Shown here piece by piece: positions 20,662 to 32,349 of a DNA stretch of 64,000 nt. The stretch is taken from the NCBI GenBank assembly GCA_964016875.1, contig OZ024722.1:64811443-64875442 (forward strand). Direction: 5' to 3'. The notes beneath the pieces are model-generated. The model did not search any database. It saw nothing but the letters and a program-made list of their open reading frames with translations, and was not told the origin of the DNA. Positions within the stretch are counted from its first letter, which is position 1, and every line of letters starts with the position of its first letter. Source of the DNA: Fallopia convolvulus (lineage: Eukaryota; Streptophyta; Magnoliopsida; Caryophyllales; Polygonaceae). A program made the position numbers and the translations under genes.

Positions 20662-22822
20662 ATGAACGATGGCGATGTGTCGAAGCAAATCCAGCAGATG
20701 GTTCAGTTCATCCGCCAGGAAGCCGAAGAGAAAGCTAACGAGATTTCCGTCTCCGCCGAAGAAGTATCTCTTCTCCTATACTTTTTCAATCGGATTTCAA
20801 TTCCTCTAATCATCTGAATTCGGAGTAATTTCATGTCGATTTCAGTGATTTTTCATTCAATTCGTTAAAAAACGTTCGTAGATTCGTTTGATTAGGATTT
20901 AAAAATGATTTCTGATTGTGGAATCGCATCGCTGAATAGTGTGCATCGTTGCGATGAGCGATTTGTGTTGCTGATTTGCAGGAATTTAACATAGAGAAAC
21001 TGCAATTAGTTGAAGCGATTCAGTAATTTTTCATTCAGTTCGTAAAAAACGTTCGTAGATTCGTTTGATTAGGATTTAAATGATTTCTGATTGTGGAATC
21101 GCATCGCTGAATAGTGTGCATCGTTGCGCTGAGCGATTTTTGTTGCTGATTCGCAGGAATTCAACATAGAGAAACTGCAATTAGCTGAAGCGGAGAAGAA
21201 GAAGGTAAGGCAAGAGTACGATCGAAAGGGGAAGCAGGTGGAAGTTCGGAAAAAGATGTGAGCCTATGACATTATACCTAGAATTCGTGATCAATCAATT
21301 ATGCGAAATTTGAAGTGTTATTGCTATAGATTTGTTGTATGTTTGAGTTTTTTTTTTTCCTGTGAAAGTTTTTGTTGAGATTGTTTTGTATGGTGTAGTG
21401 AGTACTCAATGCAGCTGAACGCATCGAGGCTACAGGTGCTTCAAGCACAGGATGAGTTTGTGAATGGCATGAAGGAGGATACAGGAAAGGAACTGCTTCG
21501 TATCACTAGTGATAAGAAAGCTTACCAGAAGCTTCTGCAAGGACTAATTGTTCAGGTATTGACATTGCAGATAGTTTTGGCATTGGCAATATATTATAGC
21601 ATTTGCAATATTGCAATGGAATATGTTCATTGGGCCTTTATTCTATTGGCATGTCTCAATGTTGTTGCATTTTGGTTATAGATTGTGTAATGGACTTTTC
21701 TCTGTTGTGGTGTTGTTCTATTTCTTTCATTGTAGTGTAACTAGTGTTTATTGAGCCTTTTATTGAACCCGATATAAGATTGGGCCTTTTATCATTGTCA
21801 CTTGTCAAAACAGCTTCACTCTTTTTGCAAAAAAGATTGATTTCATTGTGATGGTATTGGATTAGTGAATTTTTGGAGGAAACAAGGCTTGAGTACAATC
21901 ACAACTTAATCAATTTGTTTGCAAAAAGAGTACAGGGCTTGTAGAATCTGACTGTTATTCAATCAATTTATTCAATCAATTTTTAGAGGAACCTCATTAC
22001 AATTACAAGTTCTGAACCTGGTAGTTACTATAACAACCAAAGCTCTATTGCACATTTGAGTAGAATCTGATTGTATTGGAATTGGTGAATTGTGATTGCA
22101 TTGGATTTCAGAGCTTGTTGCGGTTGAAGGAACCTTCAGTACTATTGCGCTGCAGAGAAGTTGATCGGAAGATGGTAGATTCTGTTCTAAATGATGCCAA
22201 AAAGGAATATGTAGAAAAAGCAAAACTCGATGCCGTCCCTACTGTTAAAGTTGATAGTGTTTATCTACCACCACCACCTTCAGGCTCAGATGAAAATGTT
22301 ATCTCTTGGTAAGCATTTCATCCCATATACAAAATTTGTGGTTTTCTTGATGTTACATCTAACATTTCATTTTACAAACTTTGATCTTTCATACCTGCTT
22401 ATATCTGGATTAAATATGAGTATAAATTTTGCAGTTTCATGACAGTAATGATCCTAGAACATCTGATCATTTTTCAATTTAAGATTTATCAATCTTGTGG
22501 AATGATAGTGTTTTAAGTTATGTTTCATTTTACACATTCAATCCTTTATAAAAATTTACGTTTTCTCGCGGTTTTGTTAGCTCTGGAGGAGTTGTAATGG
22601 CTTCAAACGATGGCAAGATAGTTATTGAGAACACTCTTGATGCTAGACTAGACGTCGCCTTTCGTCAGAAGCTTCCTGTGGTATGTATGCATTACTAGCC
22701 TTTTCATTTATACTACCTCCGCTTCACAACATAAAGTTAGAATCTTATCCTTAATATGTCTTGATATTGATATTGATGTTTTGTAGATCCGAAAGCGCCT
22801 AGTTGGACAATCAACAGCATAA
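20662..22822 (+). CDS. VHA-E: V-type proton ATPase subunit E
   Basis: Exons 20662-20763, 21157-21257, 21399-21555, 22112-22308, 22581-22680 and 22787-22822 join in frame to 230 aa, the usual length of plant VHA-E. The protein begins MNDGDVSKQIQQMVQFI and continues with the EE-rich coiled coil (SAEEEFNIEKLQ, EAEKKKVRQEYDRKGKQ), then QLNASRLQVLQAQDE, SLLRLKEPSVLLRCREVD, VDSVYLPPPP, SGGVVMASNDGKIVIENTLD and a C-terminal RKRLVGQ. Subunit E is a peripheral-stalk subunit that holds the catalytic V1 head of the vacuolar and endosomal proton pump in place. The ATG is the first in the leader and gives the conserved N-terminus. Intron 1 contains a duplicated copy of the exon 2 start with its own acceptor at 20980-20981, which would lead to an early stop if used. 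From memory, Arabidopsis VHA-E2 (At3g08560) lies in the corresponding block. Confidence 0.97.
20837..21192 (+). repeat. Tandem duplication (about 178 bp) covering part of intron 1 and the start of exon 2
   Basis: Copy 1 (about 20837-21014) and copy 2 (about 21015-21192) share 'TTTTTCATTCARTTCGT', 'CGTTCGTAGATTCGTTTGAT', 'GGAATCGCATCGCTGAATAG' and the acceptor plus 36 nt of exon 2. In copy 1 the partial exon (20982-21017) reads EFNIEKLQLVEA, then IQ and a TAA stop, so it is a broken exon. Confidence 0.92.
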
Positions 22823-23267
22823 TATATGGATTAAGAGCACTTAGCTTCATTCTACCAAAGGTTCTAGCTTCTTCTTCTTCATTGCTCTATTCTTGTTCCG
22901 CCATGGAGATCAAAGATAAAGTTTCTGAGCTATTTAACCGTCCAAAATGGTGTCCCAATTCGTAAAATGATATGTTTCATTATCTATGTTTCATTAGCTA
23001 TTAAAGGATTTTGTTGTGGTTTGGATTTTCTACTATGATACTAATAATAGTGTTTGATTTAGGGCTCGTTTGGTGTTGGATATGGAAATGAAATGGTTAA
23101 GAAAATGTATATCTTTAAATTTATGGTTCATTGATCAAAATGATATCCATTACATTTCTTCTTTCATTTTTCATGTAAAATTTGAGTTGATTCTCCCTAA
23201 TCCTTTGACTAATTTTAACATAGAGTAACCATATCGCCCATTGTTCTCTAACCATATCGCTCATCTA

Positions 23268-23765
23268 TCTATATACTAAAAAAGAAGCCTTTTTACACAT
23301 GTCAACCTATTATTCATTTCGCTTATGTGTCATTTTTTGGTATTTTTGAATTATTATTTTTATCAATAATTTGGGTCCCACTATATTTTAACTAATTTTT
23401 TTTTATATTTATTGAAATAACAAATACTTAACATTCTTAATATGTAGGCATTTCTATCATTTCTATTTCTATCTATATACTAAAGAAGAAGCCTTTTGTC
23501 CACATGTCAACCTATTATTCATTTCGTTTATGTGTTATTTTTTGGTATTTTTGAATTATTATTATTATCAATAATTTGGGTCCCACTATATTTTAACTAA
23601 TTTTTTTTATATTTATTGAAATAACAAATACTTAACATTCTTACTATGTAGGCATTTCAAATTTCAAACATTAAATTATTTTTTAAATTAGATCAATTTG
23701 AAAAATAATTTATTTATGAAAGATATTTTTAGACAAAACCCGTACATGGTACGGGAATTCAACTA
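23268..23765 (+). mobile_element. Non-autonomous Helitron with duplicated 5' half (498 bp)
   Basis: The 5' end is TCTATATACTAAAAAAGAAG, preceded by A at 23267. The 3' end has a hairpin CCCGTACATGGTACGGG (23738-23754), a short spacer and CTAG, followed by T at 23766. This fits Helitron rules: 5' TC, 3' hairpin then CTRR, insertion between A and T. The 5' 204 bp (23268-23471) is repeated from 23472 with few differences. Confidence 0.85.
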
Positions 23766-24131
23766 GTTCTTCCTCTATACTTGAGAAAAAAGAGGATCGA
23801 TGCTATTCTTCCATGCATTTTTTTTTTCACTTTTTCTTTCTACACTTTTATACCAAAAGAAACCTTATAATGAATGGAGCTTGTATAATATTGAGCCAAT
23901 GCCTTATATTTAGAGTAGTCCGAATGTCCGATTATGTCAAGAGTCAATGTTTTAGCCACTAAGCTTTGGCAAAATGCTACAAAAATGTATAATGTTTAAT
24001 GTACACTTCGCCCCCAAAGTATGTAGATAGCAATTATATTTATTTTTTTTACTTTCGGAGCACCATCAAAAACTTTTGGAGCTTTTTTTTTGTCCATAGG
24101 AGGTACTTAGGCATTACTATGAGTGAGGAGG

Positions 24132-24605
24132 TAGGGCTGTCAATTATCCACAGGTGACCGACTCACCCGTTTAACCCACTCGAAATATGCGGGTGAAAAC
24201 CCAATTAAAGCGGCTGACGGGCGGTTCGGGTGATGGACGAAACGGGTTATGGGTCGGGTAAGGGTGAAATTTTATCACCCAATAACCCGACCCAATAACC
24301 GACCCATCAACCGACCTATCACCTGTTTCACCCAAATCACCCATATAACCCTGTTTCAGCCCATAATTTCTAATATGTATGAGCCTTTGAAGTCACCCGT
24401 ACAACTCATTTCGGGTCTTTGATAAATAAGTCCATTTGTAACCCATCTTTGACTCGATTTTGATATTTATTGCTTATGGGATTTGTTTTTGTTTATGTAT
24501 GTATTATGAATATTTGTTTTAGTTTATGTGTGCAATTTATTTATAGACATAAAAAATATATCGGTTATACTGGGTGACGGGTAAAACATTAAACGGGAAT
24601 AATCA
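24132..24605. mobile_element. hAT-type element of the TAGGGCTGTCAA family, right end unclear
   Basis: It starts with TAGGGCTGTCAATTATCC and is rich in the words GGGTCGGGT, ACCCGACCC and ACCCGTTT, like the better-bounded copies at 42404, 48274 and 60126. The right terminus (TTGACAGCCCTA-like) is not seen, so this copy is truncated or decayed. Confidence 0.6.
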
Positions 24606-24734
24606 CGTACGTCATCTCACCTACTAGCTAGATTGATAAGCCTTGGCTGTGTAGCTTTGTTTTTTTTTTTAAAGAAAAAAACGTTAGTAGTAGAGGTATT
24701 AATTTGAGTCCCTTTAGTTGTGGCAATTGCCTAT

Positions 24735-24965
24735 TTACCCCCCGGAATTGTAAGCCGAATCGAACCTGATATTATTCAGTTCGGTTTTCGGTCAGGAATC
24801 TATTGAATTTCAATTTTGGTTTGGCTCAATTTTTTCAAAGGATAATTTTCTATCCATCCCAAACCAAAAACACCAAGACCGAACCGAATTCAGTTCAATT
24901 TCAGTTCACCTTAAACCATTTCAGTTATCGATTCGGTTCGGCTTTGAACCGATGCTCACCCTCTC
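24735..24965. mobile_element. 'GAACCGAACCG' repeat element
   Basis: This is a non-coding stretch with 'TTCAGTTCGGTTTTCGGTC', 'CCAAGACCGAACCGAATTC' and 'TTCGGTTCGGCTTTGAACCG', ending 'GATGCTCACCC'. It is the inverted counterpart of 38547-38790, which begins 'GTGGTTGAGCATCGGTTC' and shares 'GGTTTGGGATGGATAGAA' (here 'CTATCCATCCCAAACC'). Confidence 0.65.
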
Positions 24966-25450
24966 TAAAATAAAAACATGGGCACAGGCTTTGCATGAAG
25001 GACAACCGACGTGAGATTAGCGGGTCCATGAAAGTTGGCCCAAACACACACATTATTTCACCAAACATAAATGTTAACGTTGGCCAAGAGGGAAAACAAA
25101 AACGTGGAAGGCTACACAACACACATGTTACATGTACAAGTGTACAACTATTCCCTTTCTTCAAACCCCATAAAAATTGATGGTCGTATATTACACACCA
25201 CAATTGTCACGAATAATCCAAAAATCTTTCCAAACACGTGATGTCTGAGACCACACCAGAATCACAAGAAAAAAAAATATTTGTCGACCAAAAGCTATAA
25301 TTATTAATTATATATGTCTATATGTCAATTCAAAAATTCAGTAAAGAAACCCACATGCTTAGAGACATCAACATCCTATATTTGTTTTTATTTTTCCTCA
25401 AAAATAAAACATCCTAATTGTCTTGTTTAATTTTTTCCTGGAAATATACT
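24966..25450. other. Intergenic DNA, nothing recognised
   Basis: No gene or bounded repeat is seen, and short frames on both strands lack known motifs. A 40-bp word starting ATTTTTCCTCAAAAATAAAA at about 25391 recurs inside the next element at about 25632. Confidence 0.45.
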
Positions 25451-25451
25451 A

Positions 25452-25828
25452 CTCCTTTGTTGTTCATAAATACATATTTTAGTTTGACCAAAAAAAAAAT
25501 ACATATTTTAGAGTTTATTTTAAAAATTAAAGTTATATAATTTAACTTAAATACCTTAATCTTATTAGCATTTTCACCCTCCTATTATATATTTACGTAA
25601 TTATTTTTAGTTGTTTTTAGTTGTTGTTTTATTTTTCCTCAAAAATAAAACATCCTAATTGTCTTGTTTAATCTCATTGGCATCTTTTCCCTTCTATTAT
25701 ATATTTAGGTAATTATTTTTAGTTAATGAAGATAATATTTGAAAAAATGTATATAAAATATGTTAAATAACAAGTATTATTAAATAAAAAATCAGGCTAA
25801 AATAACATGTATTTTTGGGCGAAAAGAG
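25452..25828. mobile_element. Degenerate Stowaway-like MITE
   Basis: TA flanks both ends (25450-25451 and 25829-25830). The left end CTCCTTTGTTGTTCATAAAT pairs imperfectly with the complement of the right end, CTCTTTTCGCCCAAAAATAC. An internal segment is repeated. TA target duplication and a CTCC terminus fit Stowaway, but the TIRs are worn. Confidence 0.55.
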
Positions 25829-26116
25829 TATCATATAACATCAATCATGTAGAGAAGAGATTATTTTTAAAGAATTTTGAGGACACAAATACATAATTTG
25901 ACCAGTTAGACAATGAAAGCATTAATTTACGTCCATTTCTTGATTGCTTATTAGAGCACGCAAATTATCCAAAATCCAATAATTTCTAAAAAATAATCCT
26001 TTCATTGAATTAGTCAAATGAGTATTATTCAGCATGGAACCCTAAATTCCATAAATAAATTTAAAAAAAAAACATAACCCAAATGAACTCTAATCAAGCC
26101 AAAAATAGTTGTGTTA

Positions 26117-26222
26117 TGGCGCGTTTGGATCGCACCATTTAATGCATTATTTGGTATTAAATTACGATAAATGCAAGGTTTAATGTAAAATAATGCAATA
26201 AATGGTGCATCCAAACATACCC
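26117..26222. mobile_element. Tourist-like MITE (106 bp) with TTA duplication
   Basis: The inverted ends are TGGCGCGTTTGGATCGCACC and the complement of GGGTATGTTTGGATGCACC, continuing into ATTTAATGCATTAT / ATTTATTGCATTAT. The 3-bp TTA flanks at 26114-26116 and 26223-26225 match the target duplication of PIF/Harbinger-type MITEs. Confidence 0.8.
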
Positions 26223-26299
26223 TTATGTTAAATTCAGATCCATCAAATGGGTCAATAAAAATTTCAAAAACTAAGCATTTATTTAACACTTAAAAAATA

Positions 26300-26550
26300 C
26301 TCCCTCCGTTTCACAATAGTTGTTTTTAGACAAAATTTCACACATATTAAGGAAATTTTTTTTTCTCCAAATTGCCCCTATTAAATGCTCTCGTTTCACA
26401 ATAGTGATTTGTACTTTTAAAAAGAAATTTTGGGAGAAGTGTAATGTGGGGTATACTCTAAGGGTATAAATGGAAAAAAACTTTATATGAACAACTATTT
26501 TGAAACAAAAAAAATTGACTTTAAGAACAACTATTGTGAAACGGAGGGAG
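26300..26550. mobile_element. Stowaway MITE (251 bp)
   Basis: The terminal inverted repeats are CTCCCTCCGTTTCACAATAG at the left and its complement at the right, with TA duplications at 26298-26299 and 26551-26552. The pairing extends to GTTGTT(TTTA). This is the classic Tc1/mariner-derived Stowaway structure. Confidence 0.95.
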
Positions 26551-27149
26551 TAATTCTCAAGAAATGATGCTCATACAACAATGTCAGCAAAGGGAATCCC
26601 AAAGTATAATAAGCTTATGAATCTGTACCTTTAACCTCAAATTTAGAACATAATACAGCAAAACATACACACTCATGTCTCTATATATATTATATACCAA
26701 TGTCCAAGTCTGCTAACACAAGAATAAATCCAATGAACATAATAGGTTCACATGAATGACTGACTGACATTAAAAAAAAAAAAAAAAAGTGAGCAAAGGC
26801 AGATCCAAAATCACTATAATCACCAAAGTTTTCATTTTTCAAAGAGAGATTTCCTTGCCTTTTTTTTCATTTTTTTGTGGGGTAATTTTCTTTTCAAGTT
26901 CTTGTCTATCCCCATTAGAAAGAGGCATATAGACAAAGGTAAAAAAAGGCAGAAACAGCAAATGGAAATAACAGGCCAAAAGAAAAGGCAAGGCTCACCA
27001 TGAACGACGACCCGTAAACCTATATGCTGCCATGAAAATTAATCTGGTAGGCGTTTTTCCGAATCTGAAGCACAAAAGGGCATCATCATCACCAACTCTA
27101 TTGTTTTCAATTGTTATGCCAAACCTTTCATAGATGAACTTCTTTTGAA
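26551..27149. other. 3' flank and probable 3' UTR of the KH gene
   Basis: This is non-coding DNA downstream (in gene orientation) of the KH stop codon. The first few hundred bp next to 27149 are less AT-rich and probably 3' UTR. An A-run at 26772-26787 and T-runs near 26860-26880 are present. The poly(A) site cannot be fixed. Confidence 0.45.
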
Positions 27150-30100
27150 TCAACGACCGGTTTTTGCGCGCTTCATTCCGCTGGTGTTGAAAGGAGAGAC
27201 ACTCCCACTTGGCCCGGGACTCTCTTCTCTGAAGTTGGAGTTCAGCATAGCCAACTCCCTCAACTGTTGTCTCTTGTAGAAATCATGTGATTCATCCTGC
27301 ATAGAAGAACAGATTTATAAAACTCAATGAAAGTTTCTTGTTTGGTAGACCACTTTGTAATAACATTCCTAATAATGTGGTTTTATGGTAAAAAAAATAT
27401 TTTAACACTTCGGAATTTGTTAAAAAATAAGTACTTAGTTATACCAAACATTCATCATCATCGCCCAGTATAGTCCCGCTCAAGTAGGATCTGGGAGGTC
27501 AAGATGGGGGCACCCATAACCTGAACATGTCAGGAGGATGCGCCCGATAGACCCAAGGAAAACTGAAATTCAGCTATGTGACAATAATAACTGAATTTAG
27601 TTAGAATGCACCAAAATTGATATAAGGACTAAATCCATCTCAAATGCACCAAAATCGACCCAAGTATCTACAACTACAAATGTAATTATAGGTCTGAAAC
27701 GTAAGAGTTCGGTAAGTGCCTACCACAGGTTTTAGCAATTCTTCCAAAATCTCCTTTGCCTGATGCAGCTTCATGTCAACAATATTAGGAGGCAAATCAG
27801 CCTCAACCAAGATATGAAGCGGTTCGTTGAGGTGCTCATAGCCCGGCCTCCCCCTCAGCTTTTCCTCCTAATTCATATTAAAAAAAGTTATAATTTCGCT
27901 AATACAACAACTTCACAACTATATAAAATTCTCAATCTTCGATAGACAAGGCATAGACATCTATACACATACATGTAAGGCAATTACCTTGTCTGGGTCC
28001 TTTATTGATCCTTTCCCCCTAATGTACACACGACAACCAGTAGACGCTTCAACTCGTTTCAAGGAATTGCCTCTGGGTCCAAGAAGCCGACCCACAAAAT
28101 TGAACTGAAATTGAGACACATTCAGAATGAGGGTTTTTAAAATCAGCGCTTTAATGTATCTTAGAAGTGAACAAAGATCAATGTCTGCATTTTTTTAAAA
28201 AAAATTGTCTTACATTAGGATAGACCTCTACAGGAATATCCAACCGCAATATCCTTTTGACAGTGAACGAGCTCGGACTTGCTGGAGCACCTTGCCAGTC
28301 CATAGACATGCCAGAGGGAACACTTACTCTCTGCCATAAAATATCATCGATAAGAAAAATTATTTCAGAAAAGAAATGAAGTGTGATTCTATACATACTA
28401 CAAACTAATATGCAAGAAAATCTATCTATAATATCAATATGAGGTAACATAGCTAAAGCAGAATATAAATTAGAATTTGAAGATTTCCAAGTAAGCCGGA
28501 AATTACTTCAAGGGATGTGAATACACAAGCAACATCATTTTAAGAAGTTACAAAGTAAAAAAAAAAAAAAAAAAAAAGAAGAAGAAGAAGAAGAAGCAAT
28601 GGACCAAAAGAGTGAAGTAGACCAAAACAAAATAAGATTTAGAAAAAGTGTCATTTTCCACAATATTACAAGAAAGATTTTTAAGAATAAAATGTACAGC
28701 ATTGACTCACAAGATGACAAGTAAAACAAAATCTAGATGAAGATGAAGGTGGATAACTTGAACTATTTGACTCCAATTTTTTTACCAATGGCCCATAAGA
28801 TCTTATAATAATGCATCTTAATTCCAAACTCACCAACTCTTAACTTGCCACAATAAAGTAAATTTTGCTGATAAATACATCCTAAACAGACTTGCTGTAT
28901 AAGATCAGAAAACTTTTGACACTGGATTATCCATATTAGATTATTAAGCTAAATGGGTTCTAACTATAAAACAAATTACAAATGCACATCAGCCTGCGGA
29001 ATCTTTTGGTTGTTAGACAGTATAGAGAACTACTCAAAAGCAAAGTCCTAAGAATTTTAAGAAAAAAATTCTCAAGTGAAAACTAGTCAACTTAAGGCAA
29101 GAGGTTTTCGCAAGAGTTCATCTGCTGAACTGGGTTACATAATATTAGTAAGAGTAATGGATTTCTCAAAGAGCTAGAATCTAACTTCAGAGAAATTATG
29201 TATTCCATGTTTTGCCTAAATTGTCAAATAATCCACCTTCAAATAAAAAAATTGTCAACTAAACACCATTGTCAAACATGCTTTATCCTTGCAAAGTAAT
29301 CAACACATTGTAATGTGGTCAACCTCACTAAAATATATTTTATAGAGTGATATTTCTCGCGACAAGGATCAGAATGCTATGAATTTCAGAGACATAATAA
29401 GGACATGCAGATTTCTAGTATGTTAGAGAACTGTTATGAATTAGTATAGGATCAAGTGAAGTTATTTTAAGAGTGCTAACACTTGCCAAAAACACAAAAG
29501 CCTAAACCCTAAAACTTAACTCGAGAATGACAACTACGTTATGGCTTGGCTGCAATGGTAAAATTCAGACCATTCAACAAACAATTCTAGCTTCTACTTC
29601 AAAATTACAGAGTAGTCTTGAAATCAAGTTTGAATCCTTGCATATAATTTTTTATTAAAATACATAGATGACGACATAAGTATATGAGGACCGCTTCTAT
29701 CATTGCCTAGAAGTAACAAATTAAGCGATTCTTTAGGCTTATGTACAATAGATTATAGATACCATGATCCAGTTAGGGTTTGTTCTTTTGAGTCATTAGA
29801 AAGACATTTTTTTTATTATAAATACTTGAAATGTTTGAAAAAAAGCAACCCTAAGTTAAACACTTAAACCCAAATCATCCCTACTCGGTTTTGAAATGTC
29901 AGATTGAATCCAAACTTTTTTCACACTTCTAGTTGAGATGCCACCTGGACCACCTCAGTTGCAAGAGAATCACTTTGATCTTAAATTCAAGCTTAGGGTG
30001 AATGACTAAGAGTGCAGTTTCATAATGTGATTCATTTCCAGCAACATTAAAAAAGATTTAAACTTTCTTCTTGTAATTTTATTGATCAATCTGTCTATTA

Positions 30101-31405
30101 AAAATCTGTATGAAATAGCTTACCTCCTGCTGCAGGCCACTCCAACCTCCTAATCCTGAACTGTGGACATTTGACATGAGATTTGAAGAAGCCATAGGAC
30201 TAGGGCTTCTGTGTTGCCGTCTATCGAAATCTCCAAGGCCCTGATTGGACATCATTCCAGAAACCCTCAAGATTTCTGCATCAATAAATATGATAATAAA
30301 CTATCACAATGTTATGAAAACATGAGGAGAAGGTGAAATGAATAAAAGCAAAAGCAAGACTGTAAAGAAGAAGATTTCTTATATCACATCAATGAATTCA
30401 AAGCAATGATCATTTCAATTTGGGGTTTCTACAAGGTGTCAAAACAAAATTATTTCACATAAGAAAGTTGGATTTGGAGCAAAAACATTGTCATTGAGAG
30501 CCTACATCATCCATAAGTAGGATTTTTTTTTGCTGGCATCCTGAAATCATGTGAATGCTACTGGCGATTATATTAGACCAATACATTTCTCCTGCAGATA
30601 CTTTTTGAAATGAAAGTACTGCAACCCAATAAGCCCATTTAATAGTATACCAATACCATTCAAAGAAGCTCCTATGACATGGATTAAGCAAGGCAATAAT
30701 AGTGAACTAAAATGGCACTGAACCAATGAAGTAATTCATTTTTCAAAAGAAATGTACTAATAGTGCATTTACAATTGTCTGGTGCAACTTTTTGGGACTA
30801 GTAAACCAACTTGAAGAAGAAGAAAAAACAAGAATCAAAATCATGAAACTCCAAAGAACAATTATGATGAGGTAGATGCCCACCAACCACCTCGAATCAC
30901 AAGATTACAGACTACATGAGAGAGGGCATCAAGCCATCAACCATCTGTTAGGTTGTAATTTAATTTATTCAGAAGCCAGGCTGGCATCATAGAAGCCACA
31001 GAAATGATCAAAAAGTTCATGTTAGCAAGAAGAAACACTGAGCAAATCAGAAAGATAGATCGGAAATTAAAGCAGTAAAAAGCAAAAAGGGGGCAAAAAC
31101 CTTGATTTAAGAGACGGCTACAGATGGGAAGAACTTGCATGAAAGGCCCAAGCTTTTGATGCTCAGCAAGCAACTCTGACAAGTACTGACTACAACAAAC
31201 AAAGAAAAGTATCACAAGTTAGAACCCATTTGAGAAAAACCCTTAATCATGAACTTGAAAGCATAAAGATTCAATTTTTAAGCAAAATCAAGTTGGAAAA
31301 CGAAAAGGGTTGATTAAGCAAGCACCTATCGACATCAGGAGCGGTTCTAATCTGAGGAGAAACTGCTCTTGCTGGGGAAAAGTTTGGGTTGTAAAGCCCA
31401 GACAT
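27150..31405 (-). CDS. STAR-type KH domain RNA-binding protein (Quaking-like)
   Basis: Seven coding exons (31405-31326, 31189-31101, 30275-30124, 28330-28214, 28104-27988, 27867-27724, 27296-27150) join in frame to 281 aa, the usual length for plant STAR proteins. The N-terminus is MSGLYNPNFSPARAVSPQIR. A QUA1-like segment QYLSELLAEHQKLGPFMQV follows at about 28-57, then the Ser-Pro region RHRSPSPMASSNLM-like. The KH domain (about 132-215) has the GxxG loop as GPRG at 155-158, with RVEASTGCRVYIRGKGS and the RGRPGYEHLNEPLHIL extension. QUA2-like EILEELLKPVDE and a basic tail (MKRAKTGR) end it. Such proteins bind single-stranded RNA and act in splicing or mRNA control, probably in the nucleus; the targets are unknown. 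Introns carry SINE-like elements and a GAA microsatellite. From memory it matches At3g08620/At2g38610. Confidence 0.96.
27455..27665 (+). mobile_element. Dispersed SINE-like repeat in the last KH intron
   Basis: It begins near CATCATCATC and contains 'AGTAGGATCTGGGAGGTCAAG', 'CCGATAGACCCAAGG' and 'AACTGAAATTCAGCTATGTG' followed by 'ACTAAATCCATCTCAAA'. A clear inverted copy is at 49790-49945, and a worn one is at about 460-550. Confidence 0.65.
28556..28597. repeat. Poly(A) plus (GAA)n microsatellite in a KH intron
   Basis: A run of about 21 A is followed by about seven AAG/GAA trinucleotide units. It lies inside the long intron between exons 3 and 4 of the KH gene. It is likely length-polymorphic. 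Confidence 0.9.
29530..29660 (+). mobile_element. tRNA-derived SINE-like element in a KH intron
   Basis: The A-box-like 'TGGCTTGGCTGCAATGGTAA' and B-box-like 'CAAGTTTGAATCCTTGC' are followed by an AT-rich tail. The spacing between boxes is long, so it may carry an insertion. It runs opposite to the KH gene. Confidence 0.5.
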
Positions 31406-31720
31406 GGATGGCTTCTGGTGCTGACTGATATGTATGTTAGTGTTTCTTTTTTTTATATTTTTTGCTTTATTGAGGAGAAAGATGGTGGCTGATTAAGTTG
31501 GGGGTGAAGAAGAAAGAAAGGAGGCGGAGGGGGAGAGAGGCAGAGAAAGAGAAGGGCTTTTTTTTTTATGTATCAGATCAGAAGAGGAAGATACAGAGAG
31601 GAGGAAAAAAGGGAAAAGAAATTAAAATTATAAAAAGGGTTTTGGTTGTGAGTGTTTATTTGTGAGAGAAGGAAAGAGGTTTCGAAAGATCTCTTCTAAA
31701 TTTCGCAGAGGCCTTTTTTC
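31406..31720 (-). promoter_or_regulatory. 5' UTR / promoter region of the KH gene
   Basis: On the plus strand this is GA/A-rich with 'GGAGGGGGAGAGAGGCAGAG', so the transcript leader would be pyrimidine-rich. No certain TATA box is visible. Its outer part is the first copy of the tandem duplication at 31660-32225. Confidence 0.4.
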
Positions 31721-32225
31721 TTTGATTTTTCTTCCTTTTAAATATTTTAATTTTAATTTTTTTGATAGATGCTAAATCAATATTATTTTAAATTATTTAT
31801 AAATAAATTGTGATTGGAATTTTTGTATGATGATTTAACTTTTATATTTAATTATAAATTTTAAAAAAATTTAAATAATTTAAGTACATAATACATAATA
31901 TAAATCGATTACTAATAATGTATTTTGCCGGAGAAAGAAAGAGGTTTTGAAAGATCTCTTTTGAATTTCGGAGATGCTTTTTTCTTTAATTTTTCTTCCT
32001 TCTAAATATTTTAATTTTAATTTTCTTCATAAATATACTAAATCAATATTATTTTTTTGTATATACAAGTGTTTTTACTTTTTGTTTTAAATTATTACAA
32101 ATTAATATCGATTGGAATTTTTGTATGGTGATTTAATTTTTAAATTTAATTATAAATTAAAAAAATATTTACATTTAAATAATAATCGTCACTTGATACA
32201 TAATATAAATTAGTTATTAATTAAA
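31660..32225. repeat. Tandem duplication of about 265 bp upstream of the KH gene
   Basis: Copy 1 (about 31663-31915) and copy 2 (about 31930-32220) share 'AAAGAGGTTTYGAAAGATCTC', 'TTTTTCTTCCTT.TAAATATT', 'GATTGGAATTTTTGTATG' and 'CATAATATAAATYRATTA'. Copy 2 has small insertions. The duplication lies in the KH promoter side. Confidence 0.85.
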
Positions 32226-32349
32226 TTTATTAATTAGATTTTATGATGTGAGCAATTATCTATCAATTAATCTATTGTAAAATTGAAGTCCAAACTCAAA
32301 TCTTCACGCTTTTTTTCCATTTTTTTTTTTTTTGAAAGAGGTAAGAATT

